Shown: positions 32,201 to 44,544 of the stretch, piece by piece
How the letters are laid out: each line of letters starts with the position of its first letter
Numbering within the stretch: the first letter of the stretch is position 1
Source: Massospora cicadina
Lineage: Eukaryota; Entomophthoromycota; Entomophthoromycetes; Entomophthorales; Entomophthoraceae
DNA length: 64,000 nucleotides
Assembly (NCBI GenBank): GCA_022478985.1
Contig: JAKSZP010005613.1
Location: 30,898-94,897, forward strand
Reading direction: 5' to 3'
Translations under genes and position numbers: made by a program
The notes under the pieces: model-generated
The model's input: only the letters and a program-made list of their open reading frames with translations
The model's database searches: none
What the model was told of the DNA's origin: nothing

Positions 32201-33630
32201 TTGGTTGATCCACCCTTTTCAATCAGATATTGGGGAACGATCTCAAGCCCATTATTAAAAAATAAAATTTAAGGCACACTCTTGATGGGCATTGGGTTTC
32301 TGTTGAGGCCCCTCATCATAATTTCATAACAAGTTGAAGAGCAGAAAGGAGCAATTTTGCCGCGAAGTTTTATTGGCCAAAGTCTATATGACAAATATTG
32401 GGAAAATCTGCAATAAAATTCAAGCACAATTTGGGTGGATTGAGGCCAAAGTCCTGACAGGAGCACCAACACATAAATCTATCTTACTAATACCCTTCAA
32501 AGATAAGGGAATTTTTGTTAGAGAAATTGCGAAATATGCAAGTATGCTGGAATCCCAACAGAAGCAAACAATTTGGCAGATTAAACCACAAAATCAGGCA
32601 CCTGCAATGTGCAAGATGAAGCATGGCACAAAAGTACTGTCGTTTTTAAAAGATTCATGAATTCAGGTTTAAGTTGTATTCCACAGTCCCCACCCCTCAA
32701 TTCCCTCCATTTATAAAAAGTCAGTGTTCTTCTAATGGTAGAATGCTGAGATATTTCATCATATTGTAAATGGACCTTTAATTTCGCCAAAGTTAATATA
32801 AGATTTTTATAAGTTTTCAGCTATTATGATTGTCCCCAAGGAACCACCCCAACCAATGGAATGCCTGCACTCATTTTATTAATAAATGATTGCAGCTGTC
32901 ATGTTAGTTATTTCATCTATTGCCCCCTTTAGCACAGAAACCTTTAGTAGTCATTTCCTATGAGTTTCACATGATGCTCCTGCTCATGAGAATGAGTATC
33001 CAGAAGATAAAAATGAGCGAAATGATCAATCACTCATTTATAATGCTGTGTTTGTAAAAAACAAAGGCGCTAATTAGGTGGTACTTACTTGGGGTACACT
33101 GTTGGGATTAACCCTGATGAAACAAACACCCCTCATAACAAGTTCATGTCCAAATGAGTCAGGAGTACATCCCAAATGCAAAATGAAGAAGGTCAGATCA
33201 ATCCATCAATCAATCTAATCTGCCGTTATTATAAAGAAAATGGGAACACTGATTTGGAAGATGCTACTCAAGGTGACACTATTAGGATCAAACCTAAAAG
33301 AGCACTTGTCTCCCCAAGTTTTCAGGCACTTACCCAAAAGAGTCAGGAGTATAACCTGAACGTGAATTTCATATGGACTGAGCAGTCCCCTCCTGACAAC
33401 ACAGAAGTTTAACCTCAATGTGCAAGGCATGGTCAGGATTACTTCCACGCTCAGCTTAGTCGTCAAGTCAGGAATGATGTTCATGTATTAATCTTTTCCG
33501 AATTTATCCCCATGTGGTCCTTATTCATATATCATCAGAATGGCGATGCCTTATGGACTTTGGATCCTATTGAGGGTAATGGGGTACCCCTAATGGAAGC
33601 CAAGTCTTTCCTTGGCACGTTGGTTGTCTT
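32200..33630 (+). other. Unidentified 1.4 kb insert in element G RT, plus-strand coding traces
   Basis: G's RT thumb breaks after LEKHLQYL (near 33635) and resumes with EVFKQMHL (near 32165). In between, plus-strand frames look protein-like: 32334-32660 (108 codons, LTGAPTHKSILLIPFKDKG), 33176-33412 (78 codons), and in other frames NDVHVLIFSEFIPMWSLF near 33475-33530. No family is recognised. No LTR, inverted repeat or clear duplication could be found at its ends. It could be a solo fragment of another element or a captured gene. Confidence 0.45.
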
Positions 33631-34230
33631 ATACAGAGGTACTGCAGATGCTTTTCTAACGTCTGGCTTAATACAGTAATGTCATTAAGGTTTATCAGCT
33701 TACTTTATAAATTTAGATCACTAAAATTGCAATACATCACGCTCTTGAAGGTAGCAGGGGCGTTGCAGAGCCTCTGGGGCATCCTTATGGGCTCAAATAA
33801 CCCCTTGGATACTGATCAGTGCATTTTCTCCTGACCCTCTGATGAGAGCTCCATCTGACAGTAGCTACCGGCCAGATTTACCTCTGAAAAATATTTTAAG
33901 CTTCCCAGGTATTTTAAAGCTATCAATGTGAAGGAGCGGGTACAAGCCCTTCTTAGTTATCTCCCTCAGGTAGTTGTAGTCCATGGCTACTTTATGGGTT
34001 CTATCCTTTTTAATCACTAGAAACAAAGGATATTCCTAAGTGCTCTTTGATGTTCTGATTAGCCCTACCTTGACTAGATGGTTCAGCTCTTTTGCGATAA
34101 CTGCATCCACTGCTTTTTAGTGGTGATAGGGTTTATAATTGACGGTATAGTAGAATCAGTATTCAAATTATAGACCTAGCCCTTGAATAAGCCATAATCA
34201 TAGTAGCTTGTATTAAAGATGTAAATAAAC
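33630..34230 (-). pseudogene. Element G reverse transcriptase, palm part
   Basis: Minus-strand blocks: FLVIKR and VAMDYNYL near 34030-33970, LGSLKYFSEVNLAGSYCQMELSSE near 33910-33845, MPQRLCNAPATF near 33790-33750. The catalytic box is NLND at 33692-33681, with Tyr changed to Asn and the first Asp to Asn. Then LSQTLEKHLQYL, where the insert begins. Confidence 0.8.
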
Positions 34231-34631
34231 TCATTTAGTAGCTCATTGAGCTCCTTCTGCTGTTCAACCCTAAACCTGCGCTTGTCAAAATCACCTAATT
34301 CATGCACAGATTCAATATCTGAGAAACTGGTCAGTCAGGCCAGTGTAACAACTTGTCCTTTTTCAACTCTGATAAGTTTGGTGGTAATATTTCCCAGAAC
34401 GAAGTTAAACTATCAAAAGTAATTAATGTATAGAACCCTTCTAGTATTCTGTATTCCTGATCGTGTATTCCTTTGCAGCTTTATACTTCCAATATGGTAT
34501 CAGTTATAATCTTTACACTAATTGACAGTATCATCCTGCGTTGATCCTCTTTAGTGAATATCTATATTATAACTAGCGCTATGCAAAAGCCGTTCTCTGC
34601 TAACAGTAGGCGGTAACAGCTTTAAACTTAC

Positions 34632-35173
34632 TCACCAAGGTGTAGTGTATAGTGTATATAGATTGGTCCATTTAGACCAAGCACATATGTTGTTTCCGCT
34701 GTTTGTTGTCCTCATCTGTAAATCCAGAAGAATTTGGTAACTAAAAATGCTCACAAATCTGGTGGTGAAATCAATCTTCGTTCCAAACTCCAAGATAATA
34801 TGTGTCCCAATCAAGAGGTCATAGGGATTGCTGTCCAAAACCACTGCCAGTGCTTTTAGGACCATGTGCCCAAAGAATAAGGGTAATGCATAATAAGCTC
34901 CTTGAGCTCAGGTAACATTAGGTTCTGCAGTGTGTTACTTCACATTGTAATTGATATCAGGCATGAACTTCAGTTTTTTCATGAGCTTTGATGAGAAGAT
35001 GTGGACAGGACCCCGTTGTTTAGCACTGCCAATACGCGCATCTTCTGGGTGACTTCCAAATTTGTTATAATCTTACCAAAATGGTTTCCAATAGTCATTA
35101 AATCAGGTAGCAGATTCTTCAAACTGTCTAAGAGAATCAGTGCTCGTGATAGTTTTGGCAGTATCTTCACCAT
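34632..35173 (-). pseudogene. Element G aspartic protease (decayed)
   Basis: The minus-strand frame 35173-34979 contains EVTQKMRVLAVLNNGVLSTSS. The active site, normally D-T-G, reads N-N-G. Frame 34865-34632 has NPYDLLIGTHIILEFGTKIDF, the C-terminal signature, well preserved. Stops lie between. Confidence 0.8.
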
Positions 35174-35203
35174 CAGGTGCCAAAATCTTGAAGGTAGTCA
35201 TAA

Positions 35204-36700
35204 CTAACTGCTCTCCTTCTTTGACTGAATTGATGACCTGGGTGGGCTTATTTTCTTGTGTTGAATAGGTATTGCTTTATTTGTAATCAGTGCCGTGAAC
35301 TCTTTATCTAGAAGGCACAGACACTGTGCTAGGTGCCCTAACACGTGGTATCCTGCACTAGCCAGATTATCATCTTCACGATTGTCTTCATTCTCAGTGT
35401 GGAGATCCACCCAAATTACATCTTTAAGGGTATCCTCTTTAGGGGGTGTCATTTTTTTCATTGGCAAATAACAAACAAGATCAAAATAAATTCCCAGGTT
35501 GAAGGATATTGTTGCAGGTGAATTGCTAATGAGTTAAGCTTTTAGGTGGTTAGGAACCCTTTTCCTTTGGCTTGTATCCCTTATTGTTAGTGACATAGAC
35601 GTTCTTGCTAATTCATTAAGGGTGATGGTGTTGGTTCAATTGCCTTATATTCAGTTTATACATCCCTTTTACATCAAGTAATGCTTTCTTTAGTGCTTTG
35701 AGGGACAATACGCTTTTAAACGCTAGAGTCATAAGCATTTTCAAATTGGGATGCATCTCCAATGAACTTAGTAAAGTGGTTTTTGCGGTAGGAAAATCTA
35801 AAGTCCTTATAGTCCATAACTGTTGAGCCTTGAGATAGTATTGAGAGGCATATTTTGCGACTGACTCATTCTTGCCCATTTTCATCAAGAGGGACCCTTG
35901 CTTCATATTTTGGACGTCTTTTTAATGCCAAACTCTGAGAGTAGGATACTCTTTACTTCAGTCCAAGGTAGTCCAGGTCATAGGGTTGCACTAAAGATCT
36001 CCTAAGCCTCGTGGCTCATGCACCCTTGCACATGACGAGCCTTCTGGTAATTGTTAGCGCCATACATGCTTTTCTCATTCATATAGAGTAAATCTACAAT
36101 AGTTTCCTCTCCAGGCGTTTATGGTCCTAAATTACAATTTGAAGTTTGAATCCTATTCAACAATATCAGCACTTATCGTGGTCAGTTGTGTAGCAGTACT
36201 AATTAGTTGTGGTACATTCTGTTGAGTGACTCAGATGGGTGCCTCCAATTGGGTTACTAATCAAGTAGAGGTAGGTTCAGGTACAGTTTGCATTTGTGCT
36301 ATTAAATCCCTTTGTATTCTTATCCATGACAAACAGCGTATTGTTGTTCTGGTCAAAGCGTTCTTCATAGTCATTCAAAGTGGTGATGGTTTTGCCGTTC
36401 TCTTTTTGAGAAATAAAAATCTCTCCTAAATATTATTAAGCTTAGATTCCAGTTTTAAGTTGGGTTATGGTCCTCTCACAATAGGCAGTGAGGCAATCCG
36501 TGCTAAAATGGTGGTCTCCTTGACGCACTCATTACTGCATAGATTGTGCACTTCTAATTCCAGTGTAAGGAGTCTGGAACAGATTATATCCTCCTCCCTC
36601 ACTAGGAGCTCAGAGGAATCCTATCTGTTATATACTTCCATATCATCTTTCAAACGAGTTGCTCATGTGGACATCATGATCATCACTAGGGCCTGATGAT
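35204..36700 (-). pseudogene. Element G gag (decayed)
   Basis: Reading starts near 36690 after the primer site with a charged, heptad-like N-terminus (ELLVREEDIICSRLLTLELEV). A Gag capsid-like frame is at 35906-35616 (NESVAKYASQYYLKAQQLW). Frame 35467-35204 contains an eroded knuckle (GYHVLGHLAQCLC, with the first Cys pair lost). The order fits gag before protease. Confidence 0.72.
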
Positions 36701-36704
36701 GCCA

Positions 36705-36721
36705 CCCTGTAGTGAGCACCA
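36705..36721 (-). promoter_or_regulatory. Primer-binding site of element G
   Basis: On the minus strand TGGTGCTCACTACAGGG, a perfect match to the consensus shared with C. Confidence 0.75.
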
Positions 36722-37300
36722 CAGTCATTTCGCTGACCTCAGCTCAATTAACATGTGAGCCGACTCACTGCTCAGAGATCTACTCTGCGCAGATTAGGCA
36801 CAAGACAACCTTTGCTATGATCACAATATCCTCATAGAGCAAATTATCCTTTGATGCTATCATTGTAGCATTAATCACTTTGGTAAACTGTTTAGACCCA
36901 TGTCAAATCTCTTTCTTGACGCTTTTAGGAATATTTAATGTACGTTGGCCCTCAGGATTTAACAGAAGTTGATACAACCTCTCCCTCGGCAGCTCAGCTG
37001 CAAGGTATCCTCAATTGAGAGTGTACTTGTCCAAACAGAGCATATCTAAGACTAGTCACTGTATTCTGTTTATTTGTTTAATCCCAGACTAGTTACTGGT
37101 GATTGGCTAACTTAAACAACTATAAGTGAAAGGAAAAGGAAAACTGAGATTCTGCAGAAAAATATTTTAATAAGATAAAAAGTAAAGTATTTTATATCTT
37201 ACGATAAAATTCAAGTTATAAAAATGAATGAAATACTGTAAAATAATTTGAAATAGGGTTTTATATGGATGTTTTTAAGATCCCCTAGCTAGACGTCGTC
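36722..37300 (-). other. Probable element G 5' LTR or leader
   Basis: By position this should begin the 5' LTR of G. Unusually, the minus strand from about 37030 to 36780 reads like protein (LYQLLLNPEGQRTLNIPKSV, INATMIASKDNLLYEDIVI) with few stops. From 37070 it is AT-rich. No partner copy in the window allows the LTR ends to be set. Confidence 0.35.
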
Positions 37301-38890
37301 TAATTGCCGCTTTAGTGGCCATGTCCATTTTGCCCAATTCCTGTGGCTCTAAGCTCTTTCTTGCAGTTGTTATCCCTGAACCTGGATGTCCAAGGGCCCT
37401 TTACTAGTCCCCACTTCTGGGTGTTGTATATTGTATCATCTTGTAATATTGCTTTATCAATAAATCTGGTAAAGCTCTGGTCAACGTCAGGGTCAAGAAA
37501 TGGCGCTCCTAAAAATTCGCATTTCATCATGGTTTCAAGTAACTCTCAAAATTAGTTGATTTCCAAATTTAGCAATATTTGCTTTTGATCCTCAAACGCT
37601 CTTATAAGAGTAATTTTGTCCGCTCATCCTAGCTTCATTTGTAAAATTCAAATTATTTTGGCCCCCAAAAGGTATATAATGGGGTTTATTTCCATTTTAA
37701 TTTTTTGGCATTGTTGTCATCTTCATATATTAAATCTTCTGACTCTTTAGGGCGAAAATTATTTTGGATGAAGTCATCCTGATCTTGATGAGAATTCCTT
37801 TGCTCACCCAAATCTATAAAAAGGGCTCATTCACTCCCATATGTAGTGGGTTGGTCGCCTGTACCTCCACCAGGTTAGGGTTAAATTCTAGTCATTACAC
37901 TGGTCAAAGAATAATCTTTTTATTAGTACTAGATGGGTCAAAGAATAATCTTCTTAACCATTTGTGGCCTCATCCATGACAGTTTCCTCCGGTTATTCCT
38001 CTGGGATCATTTTCAGGCACATCAATGTCCCAGGTTAGAGTTTACTCCCACAAATCATGCAGCAGTTTGTACTCTCTCTAAGTGATTTCATATTGCTTTA
38101 GGGCTGCCACTCAATGTTAGGTTGCAACCATCTATCCACATCAGGTTCTTTTCAGTTCCATACTGGCTCAGCTCAGCTACACATCCCCATGTTGTCCCAG
38201 CCCTTTTCACCTTCTGATGTCCAAAGCAAGTGCAGAACCTTCCAGTTTCCCATCTGCTTCTTAGGAAAGGGTATATTTTTCAAATTCTTTATCAATTATT
38301 GAATTATTGTGACATTGTTTTACCACTCCTAGGAGGAATTCACACCACGCCAATGATTTCTTGGCAGCTCAACCTTGTCAGAAGGTTGAACTAAAAAATA
38401 AGTAATTAAGGCTTTCCATTACATGTTACCCTCTTTACTTCAATATTTCACCCATCCCTACACTACCTAGTGGTTTTTATGTTGAGAAGATTAGGCCCTT
38501 ATGCAAAAAATTCCCTCAACTACTCCAAAAAATGGTATATTTTACTCCAGGTAAATCCTTCTTTACCTCTATCTTTTTTCTCATTTTTTTCCACTCCCCC
38601 AAGTCCCAAAATCCTGCTATAATAACTCATATGGTACAATTCTTAAATTTTGACATGAACCTAACTACGGCCTGCCAATTTTTGGCTCTTTTAATTAATT
38701 TCGCCAATATTCCTTTTTCAATTTACTATGCCAAAAAAACACTGGGCTGCCGCAGAAAGAGCGCATATCATTTTTAAAAACTTTTTGCAAAAGTTTTGCT
38801 ACTTGATTAGATAGCAGCTTATCATGGCGTTCCCCATCACATCTCCTAACCCCAAATCTCACACCAATTTTTGCAATTCTGACCACTCTT
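37300..38890 (-). pseudogene. Unidentified decayed coding region
   Basis: Several minus-strand pieces look like protein: 38886-38695 (RIAKIGVRFGVRRCDGERHD), about 38335-38190 (VVKQCHNNSIIDKEFEKYTL, MGNWKVLHLLWTSEGEKGW) and 37530-37312 (MMKCEFLGAPFLDPDVDQSF). They share no recognisable family and do not resemble the gypsy domains elsewhere in the window. The pieces are in different frames with stops between. A perfect 8-bp stem (tcaacctt/aaggttga) lies at about 38370-38390. Confidence 0.35.
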
Positions 38891-40357
38891 GTGCGTGAAT
38901 TCTTTAGTATATTCCAACTAAAGAAAAGGCCAAATAGATAGATATGCTAAGAACAGGCAACCACTGCTAAAGCCATTCCCTTTATATAGGCTAGTTCTTT
39001 CATCTGTTAGTGTACCAGTAAATTTTGCTTTTTCCCACCTCATATTTTTCTATAAAATAATAACATTTTCACCTGCAATTGGTTGGTTTTTGTCATTTTA
39101 TTTAAGCATTTTGGGTATCATGGCCGTATTTTAATTAACACGCCCTTGCTAAGATGGCTGGTCCCTCATCTGAAAAAGGGCTTAAGGCCATCTTACTTCT
39201 TACTTCTCGGTTGCATGGGTGGTTCCATGGGAACTTCAAGCTAGCTACCAAAGTGAACTTGGGATTTCAGACCTAGCAGATCTTAAGTACAATTATCATA
39301 AAAAGCATTAATTAGATATAGGAAAATGTTTCACTAATTATAGTAAAAAAACCTTCTAGTCCAAGGTCATTGTCAACACTCAATATATATAATTTTACCT
39401 TCTGGATAATTGTTGAAGAATCATATAATTTCTCCATAAGGGACGTTTTAACATGTCTTATAAAACTCATCCTTCCTACTCTAATCCAGTCTCAGTATTA
39501 CTTGCTAAGCTTACTAAATAGTAGTAATATAGTTAAGAATTAGAGCTTCTATTGAGTTTTATAAGCCTAGTATCCATGAATCAGACTAACAACTTCTTTA
39601 ACTTGAGTAGTTTCCATGATTTAAGCTAAGGTAATCTCCTACAATAAATAATACTAATCACAACTTTGTTAACTGTTTATCCAGTTTTTAACTGAAGAAC
39701 CTTATAAAGATTCTAACTAAGCATACTAATATACATCTAAAACACCTATTTTGCGAAATTTAAGAACAACTCATTGTGTTAACACTGGGAATATAGGCCT
39801 GTGAGTGTTAGGCCTTATAGAAAAGTAAAGTTAAGAAAGCCTAAATAGCATTAGATTAAGAAGCTGCTAAATCTGGGCTGTTGAAACTATCTTAATTATA
39901 CTTGTTCTTAACTATTTTCTGTTCTATAATGAGGATGAAGATTATTAGATATAAAAACTTCTTAAGATTAGATATAATTGACCCAGAAAGTCAGCTACCT
40001 TTTTTATAAACTGCATCCATCTAAAATTTTAGCTGTGGTTCAGTAGTTTTTCTTCATTAAACCTATCTGTAATGATAACTGGTCCACATAACTCATTTGA
40101 AGTAAACTTCAAGGGAAATTGAGCAAATGCCAAGGTAGATATTGTTAGGACAAACTCACATCCTACATGGGATTCATAGCTTACATATAAAGTTCTTAGA
40201 TATATGATGAACAACATAACTTAAAACATGCAAGTAGTAAGAAAATAGATCTCTTGTAAACATAGGTTCCTAAGGAAGTAACTCAGTAGGTGAGTAAAAT
40301 AGAGACTCAAAAATAGTACATCAATTTCTTTACTGTAATATCTGTGGTAATACTTGG
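38891..40357. other. AT-rich region without recognised features
   Basis: No reading frame above about 60 codons with protein-like composition and no repeat shared with the rest of the window was found. It forms the left flank of element H. Confidence 0.5.
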
Positions 40358-41125
40358 TGTGAAATTGGCGCATTGGCGTTGTATTTCAGGTGCACAGGTA
40401 TCAGCGCACAACAAAACCAGGTACTATTTGATGAGACTAACCTGGATATAAATTCTATAAAAAAATCTTGTTATCATCTGTATGCTTTTTCTTAATAAAA
40501 TAAAGGAGCACAACGTAGTATCTAACACTGCCAGTGGCTTAGAGGCTCGCTATATAAATTTTAGTATTATGCTAGTGCTAACTACTTTAAAAAGATTACT
40601 CCATACAAATGGCCATCCCGCTTAAATAGTCTTTTCTCTCTACTAAAGGCTTATTGTTCCCATCAAAGATTACTAAGCACCTAAGCTTGGTAGATTAAAG
40701 GCCTAATGTCCAAATTAAGCCAGGACAGCATATGACTATAAACTCGGGTTTTTTCCTATTATGATTAAAATGCCAATGATCATCAAATTTCTGTCAGATG
40801 GCCATATTAAAAAGGACCTTATCACCATTTATTCTACACTAGTGCAAAGCATGATAGAATACTAAAACTAGAGTAGATAATTGCAAATATGATCCTAAAG
40901 GCCACAAGTCAAAGTAAATTAGATTAGAGCATAAGTTGCATCATCAGGGATTAAAGATTTAATCTGCTCAAGGGTCCTAGGAACAAAGGCCTCATAAATT
41001 TTTGGGCCATGAGGCAAGAAAATTAATAAACAATTGAAACCTCTATCTGAATATTAGTTAAAATACAAGATTAAGTAAATAGTAATAGTAATAGTTATAA
41101 AGATGTTATCAAACCAATTATAACA
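40358..41125 (-). repeat. Element H 3' LTR
   Basis: On the minus strand it starts TGTTATAATTGG (41125) after the polypurine tract and ends AATTTCACA (40358). Pairs with 47951-48723 (shared cgtagtatcta, ggctcgctatat, atggccatcccgctta). Confidence 0.88.
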
Positions 41126-41512
41126 TTTCCCCACTTGACCAAACTTCAGAGAACAAAGATGAGCAGGGATCAACTAAATCATTTAAAACTTAATGAACGT
41201 TAGCCAGAACAATGCTGATATGTCTTCAGGAACTTAGCATGCACTCAGTCAATAAGGTGCCCTAAATGGGATTTTTCAGAATGTAGACAATCTAGATCTC
41301 TTCTCAATGGTTATATTAGGCCTTTTCCATATGTGCTCCAAGTTGCTATTCTATTTAAACTCATGATTATAATAATATAGAACTATTTCCCCTAAAGCAA
41401 AGTGAGAAAAATTCCACCGTTCCTCATAATTGTGTTCCTTGGACCTTACTTTCTGAACCAGTGCATTAGAATATGCTGCGCTTTGTAGCTGGATTAACTT
41501 CTGCATCAGCGT

Positions 41513-42147
41513 TTATAGATATTTATTGGTACTCATATTGATATGATGAACAAAAGATATTAAATTGGGGGGAAGCACCAGTTGCTTCTCATAAAGTAAA
41601 GCGATTGAGGATTGCCCCTTTTCCAAGTGATAATAAATATCATAGGCGAAAACAGCAGAAGGCAAGAGAAAGTTCCAGCTGGACGCCTTGCCATGATTAT
41701 TTCTTTTTAATACCAACATGAGCACCATTGATTGTTCCACAGTGCCGTTAGTCTCAGGGTTATGATTGTGGACAATACCTCTTATATACCCATCATATTA
41801 TTGATTTTGGAAATAATTTGGGACGTAAATTTAGTACCACCATCTGTCAACAAGATTTGGGGCATCATGCCAATAAATAATAATTCATAGGATATACTTA
41901 GCCATAGGTATGGCCCTAATTCCCTGAACAATTTAGCCTCCACCCACTTGGTGAGGTGATCAATGGCTACATTAATATATTCAGACTGACCAGACCTATT
42001 GGACAGAGGGCCCTCAATGTCAATGGAGACAGTGTGCCAAGCAAAGTTGGGTTTGACCAATTGAAACTAGGAGGCTTTATGATAAGGTCTGTCCAATTAG
42101 CATTCCTTATAACAGAGGAGGGTCTCATTACTTCAAAAATTTTATAA
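41513..42147 (-). pseudogene. Element H integrase (decayed)
   Basis: The minus-strand frame 42060-41782 has VKPNFAWHTVSIDIEGPLSN (first Asp in SIDI), YINVAIDHLTKWVEAKLF and PQILLTDGGTKFTS (second Asp in TDGG). Frame 41740-41513 holds VFAYDIYYHLEKGQSS and a YEKQLVLPP segment. The Glu motif near 41760-41740 reads NPETNGTVEQSMV, with the Glu kept. The C-terminal part to about 41140 has no clear domain. Confidence 0.83.
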
Positions 42148-42199
42148 TTCTAACTTTTCTGTTTCAACAGCTCAAGCATCATTTTAAAGTCCTCATGCT

Positions 42200-42860
42200 C
42201 AGTCGCCTATGGCCTCAATAATATCAATTTGCTCTGTTGGTTGGGGTATCCAAAATTGCTAATCTTTTAATTTTATAGTTTCTCATTTTTGACATCATTT
42301 TCTTACTTGGTTTTTTTAGGGAGCGCTATAATTTTTCCAGTTTGTTTCCATAGTATAGGTTTTTTAGCTTATCAAATAATTCATCGGCCACATCAGATGC
42401 AAGGCCATAATTGGCAATGAAGATAAACCATCAGTGTTTTGATGCTTTATGCCATGGGTGCTAAATTTTTATTTTATAAACTTATAATTTAAGGCCCATT
42501 ATTCCAGCGCTCTTAAAGCTCCTTCAGATCCTGTAACCAGCGGAGTGCATGGTCAGTAGACATGGGGTAAATGTACTCCATTGATGTAAGCCTAAAGTTG
42601 TTTACAAGCATAGATAGTGGCCAGACACTCTTTCTTTGTAATGGTATAGTTTTGTTTGTGCACACCCAGCGTCGTGCTGAATTAAGCAATTGATGGTCTA
42701 TTCTCTCAGAATCAATTGTGGGATAACACCGATATTATGGTGGTGAGAGAGACATCTGTCTGAATAAATGAATTTTTATCAAAGTCTGGGTACATAAGCA
42801 TTGGTGCTTTGGTAAGGAAAGCTAGATTGTCAAAGGCCAGCTGGCAGTAACCCATCCACT
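42200..42860 (-). pseudogene. Element H RNase H (decayed)
   Basis: Minus-strand traces of the domain: ECLATIYACKQL near 42640-42600, HQMEYIYPMSTDHALRWLQD-like words near 42600-42540, and ALWAL- residues near 42510. Many stops; identity rests on position and on the short matches to B and L. Confidence 0.65.
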
Positions 42861-43620
42861 CAAATTGATATCACATATTTGAGAAGGTTAAATAAGGGTC
42901 CACCTATTTTTCTCAAGTTCACCACAACCCAGTGCTAGTAGCCAACCATTCCAAGGAACACTTGGATGTCGCACTTGGTACTTGAACTTGTCATCCATTC
43001 AATAGCCTTAATCTTCACCAGGTGAGGCCATATCTTGTTTGTCAATGACAAACCCCAGACACTCAAGTTGTTTATGAAAACGATTGCACTTATATGGTTT
43101 GATTTTCAGACCATCCTTGGCCAGGCGGCGGAAAACTTCCTCTGAGTGCTTCAAATGCTTCGTTAACGTTCTTGAAAACATTTAAATCATTCAAATATAC
43201 TAACACATATGAGATTTATGTAAATCCCTTAATGTGCTATCCATAGTGCGCTGACTGTTGCCAGAGCATACAAAGCCCTTGTGGCATCCTAGTTGGTTGG
43301 TATAGATCCTGAGCGGTAATGATAGCGCACTTATCCTGTTCCTCCTTTCAGCAGCTCATTTGCTAAAATCAAGAAGATGAATCCATAGCAGGGAAATACT
43401 GTGCGCCTTGAAGCGGTTTAGTGCATTGTAAATATAGGGTAAAGGATAGGATTTTTCTTGGTGATATTGTTGATCTTTTATTGAATTTATTACCCCTCTA
43501 TTAGATCCATTATTCTTCTTGGTAATCAACACCAAGGAGGCCCAAGGATTCTTGGAAGGCACTAACATCCCCTGCTGCATGATTTGTTCATATGGTCAGC
43601 AACTTCTTCCGCTGCATTTT
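42861..43620 (-). pseudogene. Element H reverse transcriptase (decayed)
   Basis: The minus-strand frame 43580-43356 reads MQQGMLVPSKNPWASLVLIT and KKNNGSNRGVI, then YPLPYIYNALNRFKAHSIS. The catalytic box is YLND at 43197-43186, with the first Asp changed to Asn. It continues with FEALRGSFPPP near 43160 and KPYKCNRFHKQLECLGFVI near 43105-43050. Stops and frameshifts throughout. Confidence 0.83.
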
Positions 43621-43699
43621 AGTTCCTAATGGATGGAAATTAAATCAGTGGATGATTACAAGTATTGATCTATGTAATACATCATGTGTAAAACCCAAA

Positions 43700-44450
43700 T
43701 CATAACCTTTTGAAGAAAAAAACACTGATTTTTTTACAGGGCCAAAGCTTGGTCCTTTTAGTCTTTAGTCAAACCGGAAAGACGTTTCCAAGGTATCAAG
43801 GAACATATCAACTGATCCCCATTGCCCTCAAGCCCAACTTTTATCCATATTATCAAATCCATGGTTGCTTGATACTTTCTCCACAGATAAAACATGAATA
43901 AAAGCAAAGATTTAATGGCAATTAACCTGAATATAATAGTGATACAGGTTAGCTAAAATCACCTAAATTTTGACATGTTCAGGGAGGATAAACTAATAAG
44001 GAGGACAGGTTTTAATTTTGACCTGCAAAATGGCGTGAATATCTCACCATATAATCCTTGGGAAATTTTTAAATCAATTTCAGTTCCCACTAGGATCTGG
44101 TGATCCACTGGAATGGTTAAACTACAGTTAGCACTGAGCGGAATACCCTTAGACTCCACAATCTGATTAGGTAACTGCTGGGTATGGCCATGCATCCTCT
44201 GAAATTAATGTCCACTAAGCCATCCTTGACACACAAGGTTAACAACCCCCTGATTTCAAGGCGCTAAGGCCTCATTTTTCCCGTTAAAATGCGTAAGAGC
44301 TTGTCAAAATATTGTTATGTGATCTCTTTAAAGTCTGCTTTGACTTTATGGGTTTATATAAATAAGATCTCAATAAGAAAGTCATAATTTGATTTAAGAA
44401 AACGATAGTATGAACGAATTTACTAGTGAGCCACACTGCAGCAGTATTGC
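43700..44450 (-). pseudogene. Element H protease C-terminal side and linker (decayed)
   Basis: The minus-strand frame 44195-43959 has LPNQIVESKGIPLSANCSLTIPVDHQILVGTEIDL and GLYGEIF. The same linker follows the protease in element L (LPNQIYEYKGILL near 60490, VGTELKIDV and GLYGEI near 60380). Note that no protease active site is found directly upstream, where the membrane-protein gene lies instead. Confidence 0.7.
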
Positions 44451-44544
44451 ATTGTATACTCCTTTGGAGGTTGTGGTCTGGGTTCCATAGTACCTTAATT
44501 TTCCAATGATATATATTTGGAGTGAGACCTAGTTTATTTAAAGC

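Larger units (their letters stand above)
30147..36721 (-). mobile_element. Element G: Ty3/gypsy retrotransposon interrupted by E and by a 1.4 kb insert
   Basis: On the minus strand: primer site at 36721-36705, gag (36700-35204), protease, RT, RNase H and integrase ending at 30147, where E begins. Its 3' end and 3' LTR must lie beyond E, outside the window. A plus-strand-coding insert splits RT near 32200-33630. All domains are decayed. The 5' LTR should lie right of 36722, but its outer end cannot be fixed without the partner LTR. Confidence 0.78.

Noticed and set aside
38370..38390. Perfect short hairpin tcaacctt-gtcag-aaggttga
   Set aside because: A single 8-bp stem with no neighbours of the same kind; could easily be chance in 64 kb.
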